From an uncultured Eggerthellaceae bacterium (lineage in GTDB: Bacteria > Actinomycetota > Coriobacteriia > Coriobacteriales > Eggerthellaceae): DNA of 7,591 nt. Positions 1 to 6,997 of the stretch are shown piece by piece; position 1 is the stretch's first letter, and every line of letters begins with the position of its first letter. The stretch is taken from assembly GCA_948829205.1 (NCBI GenBank), contig CAQLOA010000066.1, positions 1 through 7,591 on the forward strand. Reading direction: 5' to 3'. The notes beneath the pieces were generated by a model, which made no database searches, was not told where the DNA came from, and was given only the letters and a program-made list of their open reading frames with translations. The position numbers were made by a program, and so were the translations under genes.

Positions 1-555
1 CGAGTACGTAGCGTTGATCTCGTAGTAGGTCGCGGGAATCAGCGTGCCGTTCTCGATGTCGGTCTTCTCCTGGTCGGTCTGCGGACGGAAGGTCACATCC
101 ACGTCAAGGCCGCCGGTCTCTGCCGCCTTCTCGCCATCGACTTCGATATAACCCTGCTTGAATATGTCTTCGGAAGTGGGTGTGGGCGATGTCGGGCGTG
201 CCGGGCTTCCCACATTGGGGTACTTGATGTTGTTGCCGCTGCCGTCCGTGACGGGAGTTCCCGAGGAATCCACCAGGTTGCCGTCCCCGTCGTATTCGAA
301 CTTGCCGTCGTCGGTGACCACGGTCTTGCTTCCGTCGCCGTAGGTGACTTCGACCTTGTCGATCATGCTGCCCGGGTCGGGCGTGATGGTTATATGCGGC
401 CACTTCTCAGCGTCCGAAGCACCGTCGCCTGGCTCTTCCATGTATCCGCCGTCGCCAATCGACGTGGTTCCGCCAGCCCCGCTGTTCGCCGGGTTCGAGT
501 TGGTGTCGCCGGTGATGGGCACATACGTCGGCGAATCGGGGTCGCCAGGCGTGAT
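1..555 (-). other. Linker and start of the C-terminal region of the giant protein
   Basis: Residues 1896-2080 follow the last full repeat. They begin with a Pro/Gly/Asn/Ser-rich linker, then a fragment from about 1947 that resembles the second half of a repeat (PHITITPDPGSMIDKVEV). Next comes a tandem DxxGN-type stretch (1984-2006) and a Pro/Thr/Ser linker (SPARPTSPTPTSED). The last segment contains VDVTFRPQTDQEKTDIENG and runs off the edge. The linkers suggest the stalk is ending and a different C-terminal domain begins, but no anchor motif is visible. Confidence 0.6.
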
Positions 556-3500
556 CAGCTTCTTGCTGAACCTGGCAGTTACCTTCTTGTCCCTGTTCAC
601 GGTAAGCAGCTTCAGATGCCCGTTGCTGTATTGAACCTGGGCATTGTTGATGAGAGCACCCGACAGGATGTTCGAACGGCCAATGGAGGTGCCGTCGATC
701 AGGATGTCGTCAACCTGGTAACCGTAGAACGGCGTAACCGTGAATTCCGCATCGCCGTTGACGGGAACCAGCACGCTGCCCGACGGCGAAACGGTACCGT
801 TCAGAGCACGGTCCACAGACACAGTCACGTACTCCTCCGCGCTTTGGCCTTCATCCGCAAACACTGCGTGCAGCGAATGGTTCTCTCGCACGTCGGTGAA
901 CACGTACTGGTTGTTCACGATGTACTGCGCCGGAACGTCGACGCCGTCCACGGTCACGTACGACAGCTTGTATCCGGCATTGGGCACGAAGGTGAAGCTC
1001 GCGTTCTTGCCGTCGGCCACCTTGGTGGTGCCCTCAGGTGAAACGCGGCCGTTGACGGTGGACGTCGCGATGACGTCATGGGTCAGCACGCTGGAACCAC
1101 CCGACCCCTTTTCGAACGAAACGACCACGTTCTGGTCCTTCGTCACGTTGAACAGCGTGTAGGCCGAGCCAGCGAATCCCTTCCCGCTGGACACGTTGTC
1201 CACGGTTATGTCGCGGATCTTGTACCCCGGGTCGGGCATTATGGTGATGGTCTGGCTTCCGCCTGCAGCAACGGTCAATGCGCCTGCAGGCGAGACCGAG
1301 CCGCCTTCGCCGCAGCTCACGAACACCGTATAGAAGTCTTCCAGGTCGGAAGTCTGCGTCTTCTTGAACTTGGCAGACACGGCGGTGTCTGCGGTTATGT
1401 TGGTCAGGCTCAAAGTGCCGGCCGCGTCGACGCGGCTGGTGCGGTCGGCCCCGTTCACGGTCACGCTCTCGAGCTCGTAGCCGTTGTTTGGCATCATAGT
1501 AAGCTCGACGCCGCCGCCCCTGGCAACCTTGGCCGACGCCGGAAGCACTATGCCGCCGCCGTTAGGCGAGGAGGTAGTCACGTTGTAATAGACGGTCGTC
1601 TGCCCGCTGGGCGGCAGGTTGTAGCCCGGATCGGTCGGACGGAGGTCTGTCACGTCGCAGAATTCCACGCTCACCGTGGTGTTGGATGTAATCGCCCCAA
1701 GATTGAGCGACATATGGGCCGCATCGACTTCGCCAATCATCGAAACGCCGTTCACGATGACCGACTTGACCTTCTTCCCCTCGTCGGGAATCAGCGTCAC
1801 CGTCTGCTGCTTGCCGTCGACCACCAGCGAAGTTCCAGCCGGCGACGTCGTTCCAGGGCCGGTGGACGTGATGGAAAGCGTACGGTACTGCGTCTGCACT
1901 ATTTGTTCGAAGTCGATGTTAACCGTGGTGTTCTTGGACACCTTGGCCAGTTCGATGGAGTTGCCAAGCACGGGCACATCGGCGCCGTCGACCTTGGCCA
2001 CTGCCTTGTATCCCGGCTTGGGCTCGGCGGAAATCGTCAAGCTGCTTCCGTCGATCACGGCAACCGTGCCCGAAGGCGAAACCTCGCCGTTGTTGCCCTG
2101 CAGTATCGTGACGTTCCACGTCTTGGGCTTTGGGGGCTGCGGCTCGTCCGGGCCGAGCTTCGAGAACACGGCCTCGATGGTGGTGTCCTGCTGGATGCCA
2201 TGCAATGTCAGCACGTTCCCGGAAACCGTGGTGGGCTTGCCGTTCAGGTAAACCGTGTGGAGCTTCCAGCCGTCGGCCGCCAGGAAGTTGAACGTCTGGT
2301 TCTTGCCGTTTTCGACCTGCACGGTGCCGGTCTTGTCTCCGACCTTCAGCATGCCGGGCGTTATGTAACCGTCACCGGCCACCGAAAGCGAGACCTTCTT
2401 CAGGTCGACATTCTCGGTGGAGGGCTGCTTCGGATGCGTGTTCACTTCCATCTTCAGACTGGGCGTGACACTGCCCTTCGGAACAGTGACCGTCCAAACG
2501 CCGTCGCCGACCTGGTTCATGGTGACCTTGTCAGAAATGTCGCCCTCTTCGTCGTTGCGAACGATGATGCCGTTGCCCCTGACGGGCGAATTCAGCTCGT
2601 AGCCGTCCATGACCGTGACGGTGAACGTCAGGTCGCTTGCGCCGTGGTTGGTGCCAGGCTCCTTGATAATCTCAAGCTCGTCGGGAGAAGGAGTGACGAC
2701 CGCGCCAGGGGTCGTGTCGGGATTGATCGAAGGCGGGTCGATCTCGATCTTGTCCCCCTCGGCAGGAGGCGTAGGCACCGGGTCGCCAGAACCCGGCACG
2801 TCCGGGTCGACGGTCCCAGGAATCTTGCCGTTCTCGTCGCCTTCGGCGAACACGGCCGTGACTGTGGCGTCTTCGCGCACGTCGGAAAGCTTGAACGTGA
2901 ATGTCGTCTTGTCGTAAAGGCTGTAGAGGCTGATGCCGTTGGTCGAACCGGTGTTGGCGTAATACGCGCGAACGTCCTGCACATACCATCCCTGCTCGGG
3001 AATGATCGTGTAGTTGACGTCGCCGCCCGCGCCGACGATTACGGCCTCGGAAGGAGAAATGGTGCCTTTGCCGGTCTTGTTGGCGTTAACCACGTACGTG
3101 GCAGCCCCCGCATCGCCCGCCTTGCGGAAAGTGACGGAAACGCTCCTGTCCTTCTGGACGTTCCTTATCTCCAAGGTGTTGCCGTTAAGGGACACGTCGC
3201 TGTCGTTGTCGCTCATGACGGCGCCGTCGATTCGAATCTGGCTGACCTGGTATCCAGTGCCGGGAGCCAGCACGAACTGCTGCGTGGTGCCGCCATACAC
3301 GGGGAACGTGCCGGCAGGGGTGATGGAGCCGCCAACGCCGGCAGTGGCGGTTATGTTGTAGCGCGCCTTGTCGCCATTCTGCTGGTCGCCAGGCGTGAAC
3401 GAAACCAGCACGTGGTGGCTCGTGCGGACGTTCTGCAGCGTGACCTTCAACCGGTCGGAAGAGAGCTCAGCGCTGTAGTTGTCGAGCAGGACGTCGTCCA

Positions 3501-6240
3501 GCCAGACGTTTTCCACCTTGTACCCCGCGTCGGGGAAGAACTCGATGACGGCCGTGCCGCCTTCCTCGACGTTGCGGGTAGGAGTGACGGTGCCACCGCC
3601 GAAGCTGGTGACGGCGGTGGTGATGGTGTTGAACGTTGGAGCCGGGATTATCGACGGATTGAACGTCATCGACACCCTGGTGCGGTTGGAACTGGTGTAG
3701 AAGATGTTGTCGGGGTTGTCGGGCTCTTCGGGAACGGCGCCAATGCTCGCATCGGCCGAACCGGCCTCGCCCAGGAAGACCACCAGCGTGTAATACGTGC
3801 GGCCTTGGTCGTCCGTGCGGCTCTTGAGCAGGTTGTTCACCCTGTTGCCGTTGATGAGCACGTTGCCAAGCTCGTACCCGGCCTGCTCGTAAATGACGAG
3901 CCTTGCATAGGCATGTTCTTTGGTCAAGTCGAGGTTGCCGTACTGGATCTGGTCCACAAGGCGCCCCGAGTTGGCAGATGCGGCCTTGGCGCGCACCTTT
4001 GCAGGAGCCACCCTGCTGGGATTGTTCGCGTCGACGACCACTGCGCCGTCGCCAGGAATCCATCCCCACGATCCGCCTTCGCCTGCTTCAACCTCGATGT
4101 AGGCGGGCATGATCTCGTATACAAGCTCGACGCGCACGTCGGACGTGACGTTGTACAGGGTGATCTGGTCCTTGTCGTAGGTTACGCCATCCGACCCGTT
4201 CGGCGAAACATACACGTGGTTCACGATGTCGCTGGGCTGCTTTGCCACGGGCGGTGAATAGACGTTCACGTGGGCCAGCCTGTACATGTCCTTGTAAGGC
4301 TGCGCATCGATGGTGACCATTCCGCCCTCGTTGACCGGGTACGTGGCTTCGCCCACGACCGAGCCGCTGCCGTCGCCAAGCGTCGCAGGATAGTTGCCGT
4401 TAGGGCTCTTCTCTACCTTGACCGTGATTTCCTTCTGGTCAACCTGGGGCTGCTGTCCCCTTGCATAGGTGACGCGAACGACCAGGTTCTGACCTGCAGC
4501 GCCTATCAGGAACGACGTTCCCTGGAACGATGCCTCCTTGCCATTGACGGTAACGGATTTGACATAAGACCCGCTGCTGGGGCGGAAGTTGAAAAGAATG
4601 CCTACCGCGCCATCGATGGTCGTGCTCGGAAGGCTTGCGGAAGTGGTCACCTGCCTGTCGGAAAGCGTCGTCCCCAAAGGCACGATGGCGTTTCCGTTTT
4701 CGTCCGTCTTGCCCTTGGCGTAAACAGTGGACACCGTGTAATTTCCAGCCGCTCCGCTTTCGCAGTTCAGACTAGCGCTAAGCGTCTGGGTTCCTGCGCG
4801 CAGCTTCACGTCGGCGAAGTTGGCGGTCAGCACGACCTTGTCGTCTTCCTGGATGCCATAGGCGTTTGGAGTGATAGTCACCTGGTTGTACCCAAGGTCG
4901 GTCGACTGGATCGCTGTCGTCTTTCCGTTGATGGTCAAGGTGAAGTTTCGGAACAGGTAGCTAGGCGCGATGGCGAAGGCCGAAAACGTGCTGGCCGTGC
5001 CAAGGGGCTTGCGGACGTCGGTACCTTCCGGACTGATCTGACCGCCGCTGCTGGCGACAGTCGTCATGAAGTACGTGCCCGCCACAGGAACGCCGATGCC
5101 GAACGACCCCAGCTCGACGCCGGTGCCCTCTATGTCGACGATGACGACGGGGATGTCGTTGCCCTCGGAGTCCTTAAGGCGGTTGCCCTCGGAGTCGATG
5201 GCCCATGTGACCTCGCCCTCCTTGACGGTGACGTTGCCGTCCGCATCGGCGACGTACACGTTGTACTTGTCGCCCTCGGCAGGGGCCGGATCGGCGTCCT
5301 TAAGCGAATCGGGCAACGGGATGCGAACGGCAAGAGAGCCCTCGTAAGGGTCTTTGTCATCAGGCTTGGCGTTGTTGATCAGCTCAAGCTGGCTTACTTC
5401 CTCGACGGTTTCGGCGCCGTTCTTGTTGTTGGCTGCGGCGGTCTGGATCTTCTGCGCAGTCGCGTTGTCGCTGGGAAGCTGCGTCACCTCGAGGACCGAT
5501 ACGGCCGGAGGAATAGTGAAGTCCTGGAAGATGTTGCCGGACACGCTGAAGTCCTCGTTGGCTTCGGGAGTGCCCTGGACGATCTGCGTGGGATAGTCAG
5601 GCAGCAACGAGATCTGCGTGGTGGCACTGGCCTCGTTCGCGTCGCCGTCGGTCATCACCACCGAGAACTCGTAACGCTTGCCGTTCTCCATGGGAAGGTC
5701 GGCCGGAGACACAACGACCCCGGTTGATCCGGGGTAGGTGAACGTAGGCACGGCATCGGTTGTTGGCGTGTCGGCTTTAGTATATGTGTCGGATGCGATC
5801 TCGGTGGGGGTTCCCACCAGGATGGTCTTGGGATTGTCCTTGCTTTCGGGCTGGTCGGGATCGAAGTCGGGGTTGACCTGCACTTCCTGCACGTACCATT
5901 TGACGGTGTAGTTGTCGGGCAGGTGGTCCTTCGGGAACGTGGCCTCAAGACGGTCGCGCCCCGTGACGGCCGTGACGAAGTCGCTTTTGCTCTCGTAGTT
6001 CGTGCCAGGCGTGATGCTGTCGAACTTGAAGTCAGCGTCATACACCTTGCCCAAAATATCAGTGCTACCTGATGCCGTACTACCACCCTCGGAATCCCAG
6101 GCGTTTATGGCACTGTTTTCGCTGGAGACTCCGGAACCTCCAGTCGCCCAAGCCAGCGAAGGCGTCATCGTGCACACCATGCACACGCTGACCGCGATCG
6201 CAAGCAGGTTGTGAAAGAACTTTTTCGTCGCAAGCTTCAT
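1..6240 (-). CDS. Giant secreted surface protein with InlB B-repeat-like domains (partial; C-terminus beyond left edge)
   Basis: The minus-strand frame stays open for 2080 codons from the ATG at 6238-6240 to the left edge. The start is supported by AGGA six bases upstream and by the signal peptide that follows immediately. Order of parts: signal peptide (1-32); acidic N-terminal region with beta-rich stretches (33 to about 389); four strongly diverged repeat units (about 390-863); ten clear units (870-950, 959-1040, 1048-1134, 1280-1362, 1374-1448, 1451-1530, 1550-1629, 1636-1713, 1720-1798, 1803-1895); then a Gly/Pro/Asp-rich tail still open at the edge. The unit pattern resembles divergent InlB B-repeat / Flg_new_2 domains, known from large Gram-positive surface proteins and adhesins. 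A role in adhesion or as a surface stalk is inferred; no ligand-binding or catalytic domain is recognised. No sortase motif, SLH or other wall anchor is visible, but the C-terminus is missing. Cysteines are very rare. The gene follows the 198-residue membrane protein by 103 bases on the same strand. Confidence 0.93.
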   Translation of the reverse strand, partial: MKLATKKFFHNLLAIAVSVCMVCTMTPSLAWATGGSGVSSENSAINAWDSEGGSTASGSTDILGKVYDADFKFDSITPGTNYESKSDFVTAVTGRDRLEATFPKDHLPDNYTVKWYVQEVQVNPDFDPDQPESKDNPKTILVGTPTEIASDTYTKADTPTTDAVPTFTYPGSTGVVVSPADLPMENGKRYEFSVVMTDGDANEASATTQISLLPDYPTQIVQGTPEANEDFSVSGNIFQDFTIPPAVSVLEVTQLPSDNATAQKIQTAAANNKNGAETVEEVSQLELINNAKPDDKDPYEGSLAVRIPLPDSLKDADPAPAEGDKYNVYVADADGNVTVKEGEVTWAIDSEGNRLKDSEGNDIPVVIVDIEGTGVELGSFGIGVPVAGTYFMTTVASSGGQISPEGTDVRKPLGTASTFSAFAIAPSYLFRNFTLTINGKTTAIQSTDLGYNQVTITPNAYGIQEDDKVVLTANFADVKLRAGTQTLSASLNCESGAAGNYTVSTVYAKGKTDENGNAIVPLGTTLSDRQVTTSASLPSTTIDGAVGILFNFRPSSGSYVKSVTVNGKEASFQGTSFLIGAAGQNLVVRVTYARGQQPQVDQKEITVKVEKSPNGNYPATLGDGSGSVVGEATYPVNEGGMVTIDAQPYKDMYRLAHVNVYSPPVAKQPSDIVNHVYVSPNGSDGVTYDKDQITLYNVTSDVRVELVYEIMPAYIEVEAGEGGSWGWIPGDGAVVVDANNPSRVAPAKVRAKAASANSGRLVDQIQYGNLDLTKEHAYARLVIYEQAGYELGNVLINGNRVNNLLKSRTDDQGRTYYTLVVFLGEAGSADASIGAVPEEPDNPDNIFYTSSNRTRVSMTFNPSIIPAPTFNTITTAVTSFGGGTVTPTRNVEEGGTAVIEFFPDAGYKVENVWLDDVLLDNYSAELSSDRLKVTLQNVRTSHHVLVSFTPGDQQNGDKARYNITATAGVGGSITPAGTFPVYGGTTQQFVLAPGTGYQVSQIRIDGAVMSDNDSDVSLNGNTLEIRNVQKDRSVSVTFRKAGDAGAATYVVNANKTGKGTISPSEAVIVGAGGDVNYTIIPEQGWYVQDVRAYYANTGSTNGISLYSLYDKTTFTFKLSDVREDATVTAVFAEGDENGKIPGTVDPDVPGSGDPVPTPPAEGDKIEIDPPSINPDTTPGAVVTPSPDELEIIKEPGTNHGASDLTFTVTVMDGYELNSPVRGNGIIVRNDEEGDISDKVTMNQVGDGVWTVTVPKGSVTPSLKMEVNTHPKQPSTENVDLKKVSLSVAGDGYITPGMLKVGDKTGTVQVENGKNQTFNFLAADGWKLHTVYLNGKPTTVSGNVLTLHGIQQDTTIEAVFSKLGPDEPQPPKPKTWNVTILQGNNGEVSPSGTVAVIDGSSLTISAEPKPGYKAVAKVDGADVPVLGNSIELAKVSKNTTVNIDFEQIVQTQYRTLSITSTGPGTTSPAGTSLVVDGKQQTVTLIPDEGKKVKSVIVNGVSMIGEVDAAHMSLNLGAITSNTTVSVEFCDVTDLRPTDPGYNLPPSGQTTVYYNVTTSSPNGGGIVLPASAKVARGGGVELTMMPNNGYELESVTVNGADRTSRVDAAGTLSLTNITADTAVSAKFKKTQTSDLEDFYTVFVSCGEGGSVSPAGALTVAAGGSQTITIMPDPGYKIRDITVDNVSSGKGFAGSAYTLFNVTKDQNVVVSFEKGSGGSSVLTHDVIATSTVNGRVSPEGTTKVADGKNASFTFVPNAGYKLSYVTVDGVDVPAQYIVNNQYVFTDVRENHSLHAVFADEGQSAEEYVTVSVDRALNGTVSPSGSVLVPVNGDAEFTVTPFYGYQVDDILIDGTSIGRSNILSGALINNAQVQYSNGHLKLLTVNRDKKVTARFSKKLITPGDPDSPTYVPITGDTNSNPANSGAGGTTSIGDGGYMEEPGDGASDAEKWPHITITPDPGSMIDKVEVTYGDGSKTVVTDDGKFEYDGDGNLVDSSGTPVTDGSGNNIKYPNVGSPARPTSPTPTSEDIFKQGYIEVDGEKAAETGGLDVDVTFRPQTDQEKTDIENGTLIPATYYEINATYS
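223..291 (-). repeat. Triple DxxG(N/T) short peptide repeat
   Basis: Residues 1984-2006 read as three successive units of 7-8 residues, DGDGNLV, DSSGTPVT and DGSGNNIK, each with Asp at position 1 and Gly at position 4. This is the same pattern as the DSEGN pair near residue 350, here more diverged in DNA. Asp/Gly/Asn-rich turns can bind calcium, but no complete calcium loop of a named family is recognised. Confidence 0.65.
556..3633 (-). repeat. Array of ten InlB B-repeat / Flg_new_2-like domains
   Basis: Ten units of about 75-93 codons lie at 3391-3633, 3121-3366, 2839-3099, 2155-2403, 1897-2121, 1651-1890, 1354-1593, 1102-1335, 847-1083 and 556-834. Each has, in order, an opening beta strand, a G-G-x-(I/V)-(S/T)-P-x-G turn (GGSVSPAG, GGSITPAG, NGTVSPSG), a V-x-x-G-x strand, P-x-x-GY-x-(V/L), V-x-(V/I)-(D/N)-G, and a closing V-x-(A/V)-x-F strand. 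The units are recognisably related in protein but clearly different in DNA, so this is an old array and not a recent tandem amplification. Domains of this pattern are known as extracellular repeats in Gram-positive surface proteins; in this protein they probably form a stalk. The last unit carries an insertion of about 15 residues (SIGRSNILSGALINN region). Confidence 0.85.
2404..2838 (-). other. Pro/Asp-rich hinge and unrelated beta module interrupting the repeat array
   Basis: Residues 1135-1279 separate the third and fourth clear repeats. The first 45 or so residues are a Pro/Asp/Gly-rich linker (motifs such as VDPDVPGSGDPVPTPP), the composition expected of a flexible or extended hinge. The rest (about 1180-1275) is a beta-rich segment with LTFTVTVMDGYEL and DGVWTVTVPKGSV that does not match the repeat pattern and that I do not recognise. 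Its position suggests that the stalk is built from two sub-arrays. Confidence 0.6.
3652..5073 (-). repeat. Four strongly diverged InlB B-like repeat units
   Basis: Four successive segments keep parts of the unit pattern but have drifted: residues 390-477 (4810-5073, starting YFMTTVASSGGQISPEG), 500-594 (4459-4743, with VKSVTVNGK), 603-712 (4105-4434, ending in VRVELVYE) and 713-863 (3652-4104, with GYELGNVLINGN). The fourth is about twice the normal length. It carries an insertion of some 45 residues between its opening Gly-rich strand and the GY strand, plus an extra loop rich in Glu, Pro, Asp and Asn near its end. Boundaries were set by eye. The assignment of units 2 and 3 is the least certain. 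Confidence 0.6.
5074..6144 (-). other. N-terminal non-repeat region of the giant protein
   Basis: Residues 33-389 do not follow the repeat pattern. The first part is Ser/Gly-rich. About residues 60-215 look like beta-sandwich material with alternating hydrophobic residues and several Asp/Pro-rich turns. About residues 230-300 contain a more helical, Ala/Asn/Glu-rich stretch. A short DxxGN tandem motif lies at about 349-364. I do not recognise a named domain. As the membrane-distal end of a repeat-stalk protein, this is the most likely place for a binding head, but that is inference from architecture only. Confidence 0.55.
5149..5196 (-). repeat. Tandem 24-base repeat encoding DSEGNxxx
   Basis: The 15-base string GACTCCGAGGGCAAC (minus strand) occurs at 5182-5196 and again at 5158-5172, offset by exactly 24 bases. 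It encodes DSEGN-RLK-DSEGN-DIP at residues 349-364. The identical DNA suggests a recent small duplication, or strong codon preference over a repeated peptide. Confidence 0.8.
6145..6240 (-). other. Sec signal peptide of the giant surface protein
   Basis: Residues 1-32 have the classic three parts: a basic N-region (MKLATKK), a hydrophobic core at about residues 11-25, and a polar C-region ending in Ala-Trp-Ala. Signal peptidase I cleavage is expected after Ala32, before Thr-Gly-Gly. The core contains Cys20 and Cys23, but there is no lipobox at the cleavage site, so a lipoprotein is unlikely. This fixes the protein as exported and supports the chosen start codon. Confidence 0.9.
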
Positions 6241-6245
6241 GATCG

Positions 6246-6252
6246 TTCCTAG
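6246..6252 (-). promoter_or_regulatory. Ribosome binding site of the giant surface protein gene
   Basis: The minus strand reads CTAGGAA, with AGGA (6247-6250) six bases before the ATG. A second purine run, GGGGAG (6253-6258), sits further upstream at less suitable spacing. This decides the start at 6240; no better in-frame start with a ribosome binding site is seen. Confidence 0.75.
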
Positions 6253-6318
6253 CTCCCCAGCTTACATTTATGTTCAGGTGCAAACGACACCCTGCATGCC
6301 TTCGAATGTGAATCACAG

Positions 6319-6336
6319 CTGCCGCACGGGCGGCGG
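6319..6336 (-). other. Small GC-rich hairpin just after the membrane protein stop
   Basis: GCCGC and GCGGC flank a four-base loop, extendable to about seven pairs including one G-T, and begin seven bases after the stop codon. No T-run follows on the minus strand, so it is not a convincing intrinsic terminator. It could slow decay or partly attenuate readthrough into the giant gene. The rest of the 103-base gap (6241-6343) holds only the leader motifs and the ribosome binding site. Confidence 0.3.
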
Positions 6337-6343
6337 ACTGCCT

Positions 6344-6940
6344 TTAGCTGCGCACTATCACCGTAAGCGCGCAGGCAGCCTGACCGATTTCGTCGTCGGT
6401 CTCGGGATCGAGCGCATGGAACGTTGCGACGCAGTTATAGGTTCCCGCCGGAAGACTTTGGTCGAGCTTGGCGTACTGGATGTGGTAGTTGGGCTCGAGT
6501 ATGTCCGACGAATAGATGACTTCCCCCGTGTCGCTTCGCGCTATGTCCACCTGCATGTTGTAGCGGTTGGCCGGCGAGTTCTCGATGCGGAACTCCCCCT
6601 CCGAATTGCCAGTAGGAAGCTCGACAATGCGCGAGATGGAGATGTTGAACATGCCTTCCTCGACGATGCGGTCGAGTTCTGCGCGAATTTCCTCTTCCGA
6701 CTTTCCGTCCAACTGGCCCAACTTGCCACTTCGGTAGGAATCACCGATCTGCGTGGAGTTGAGGAACAAAAACGCCCCCACCACCAGCGCGGCCACCAGT
6801 GCGAGCGCTGCGATTATTATTCCGATGTAGAAACCTGCTCCGCGTTTTCGATCGTCGTCGTAGTAGGCTTCCACACCGACATTTGAAGGTGCAATTTCCG
6901 GTGCCTGTGGTTCTGTGTTCTTGTTTTTGCGTTTAGGCAT
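6344..6940 (-). CDS. Single-pass membrane protein with extracellular beta-sandwich-like domain (198 aa)
   Basis: This is a complete gene, from an ATG with AGGA seven bases upstream to a TAA. Residues 1-35 are polar, with a basic start (MPKRKNK) and a basic stop-transfer-like DDDRKRG. Residues 36-60 form one strongly hydrophobic Ala/Val/Ile/Leu membrane helix. Residues 78-96 are a charged helix (KSEEEIRAELDRIVEEG), followed by MFNISIS and then a beta-rich domain to the end with EGEFRIENSPANRY, DTGEVIYSS, LPAGTYNCVATF and DPETDDEIGQAA. The positive N-terminus and charge balance favour a cytoplasmic N-terminus with the beta domain outside. Cys170 and Cys190 sit on what look like neighbouring strands and could form a disulfide. 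From memory, proteins with this helix-plus-beta pattern occur in Coriobacteriia and Clostridia near surface-protein genes; I cannot verify that here and know no established function. The position just before the giant secreted protein suggests a role in assembling or holding surface proteins. Confidence 0.9.
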   Translation of the reverse strand: MPKRKNKNTEPQAPEIAPSNVGVEAYYDDDRKRGAGFYIGIIIAALALVAALVVGAFLFLNSTQIGDSYRSGKLGQLDGKSEEEIRAELDRIVEEGMFNISISRIVELPTGNSEGEFRIENSPANRYNMQVDIARSDTGEVIYSSDILEPNYHIQYAKLDQSLPAGTYNCVATFHALDPETDDEIGQAACALTVIVRS

Positions 6941-6946
6941 CTTGTT

Positions 6947-6953
6947 TTCCTAG
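6947..6953 (-). promoter_or_regulatory. Ribosome binding site of the 198-residue membrane protein
   Basis: The minus strand reads CTAGGAA, with AGGA (6948-6951) seven bases before the ATG at 6938-6940. The same seven bases occur before the giant gene. Confidence 0.7.
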
Positions 6954-6997
6954 TCCCTTTTGCAAGCTTTGCCCCCCAGCAAGCATGCACTGCACAC

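Noticed and set aside
394..1041. Plus-strand open frame of 215 codons
   Set aside because: Antisense shadow in the same register, closed by another TCA codon (in Val-Ser-Pro of the ninth clear repeat). No independent coding evidence.
556..3633. Recent tandem duplication of the repeat units, or a CRISPR-like array
   Set aside because: The units match only as degenerate protein patterns. No long identical DNA blocks recur at a fixed period, and spacing and sequence vary, so this is an ancient protein repeat array and not a CRISPR array.
1078..4257. Plus-strand open frame of 1059 codons opposite the giant gene
   Set aside because: It lies in exact codon register antisense to the real gene, where stops can arise only from TTA, CTA or TCA sense codons, which this gene nearly avoids. 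It ends precisely at a rare TCA serine codon. The translation is rich in Arg, His, Val and Gly with no domain, signal peptide or ribosome binding site, while the minus strand gives a signal peptide and regular repeats.
4270..5727. Plus-strand open frame of 485 codons
   Set aside because: Same antisense register and the same explanation; it also stops at a rare TCA codon of the minus-strand gene (in Gly-Ser-Thr).
6319..6336. Terminator between the membrane protein and the giant gene
   Set aside because: The hairpin is short and is followed by AGCTGTGATTCAC on the minus strand, with no T-run.
6239..6886. Plus-strand open frame of 215 codons across the membrane protein gene
   Set aside because: It is opposite a well-supported gene with a ribosome binding site, membrane helix and conserved-looking domain. 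The plus-strand product has no recognisable features.
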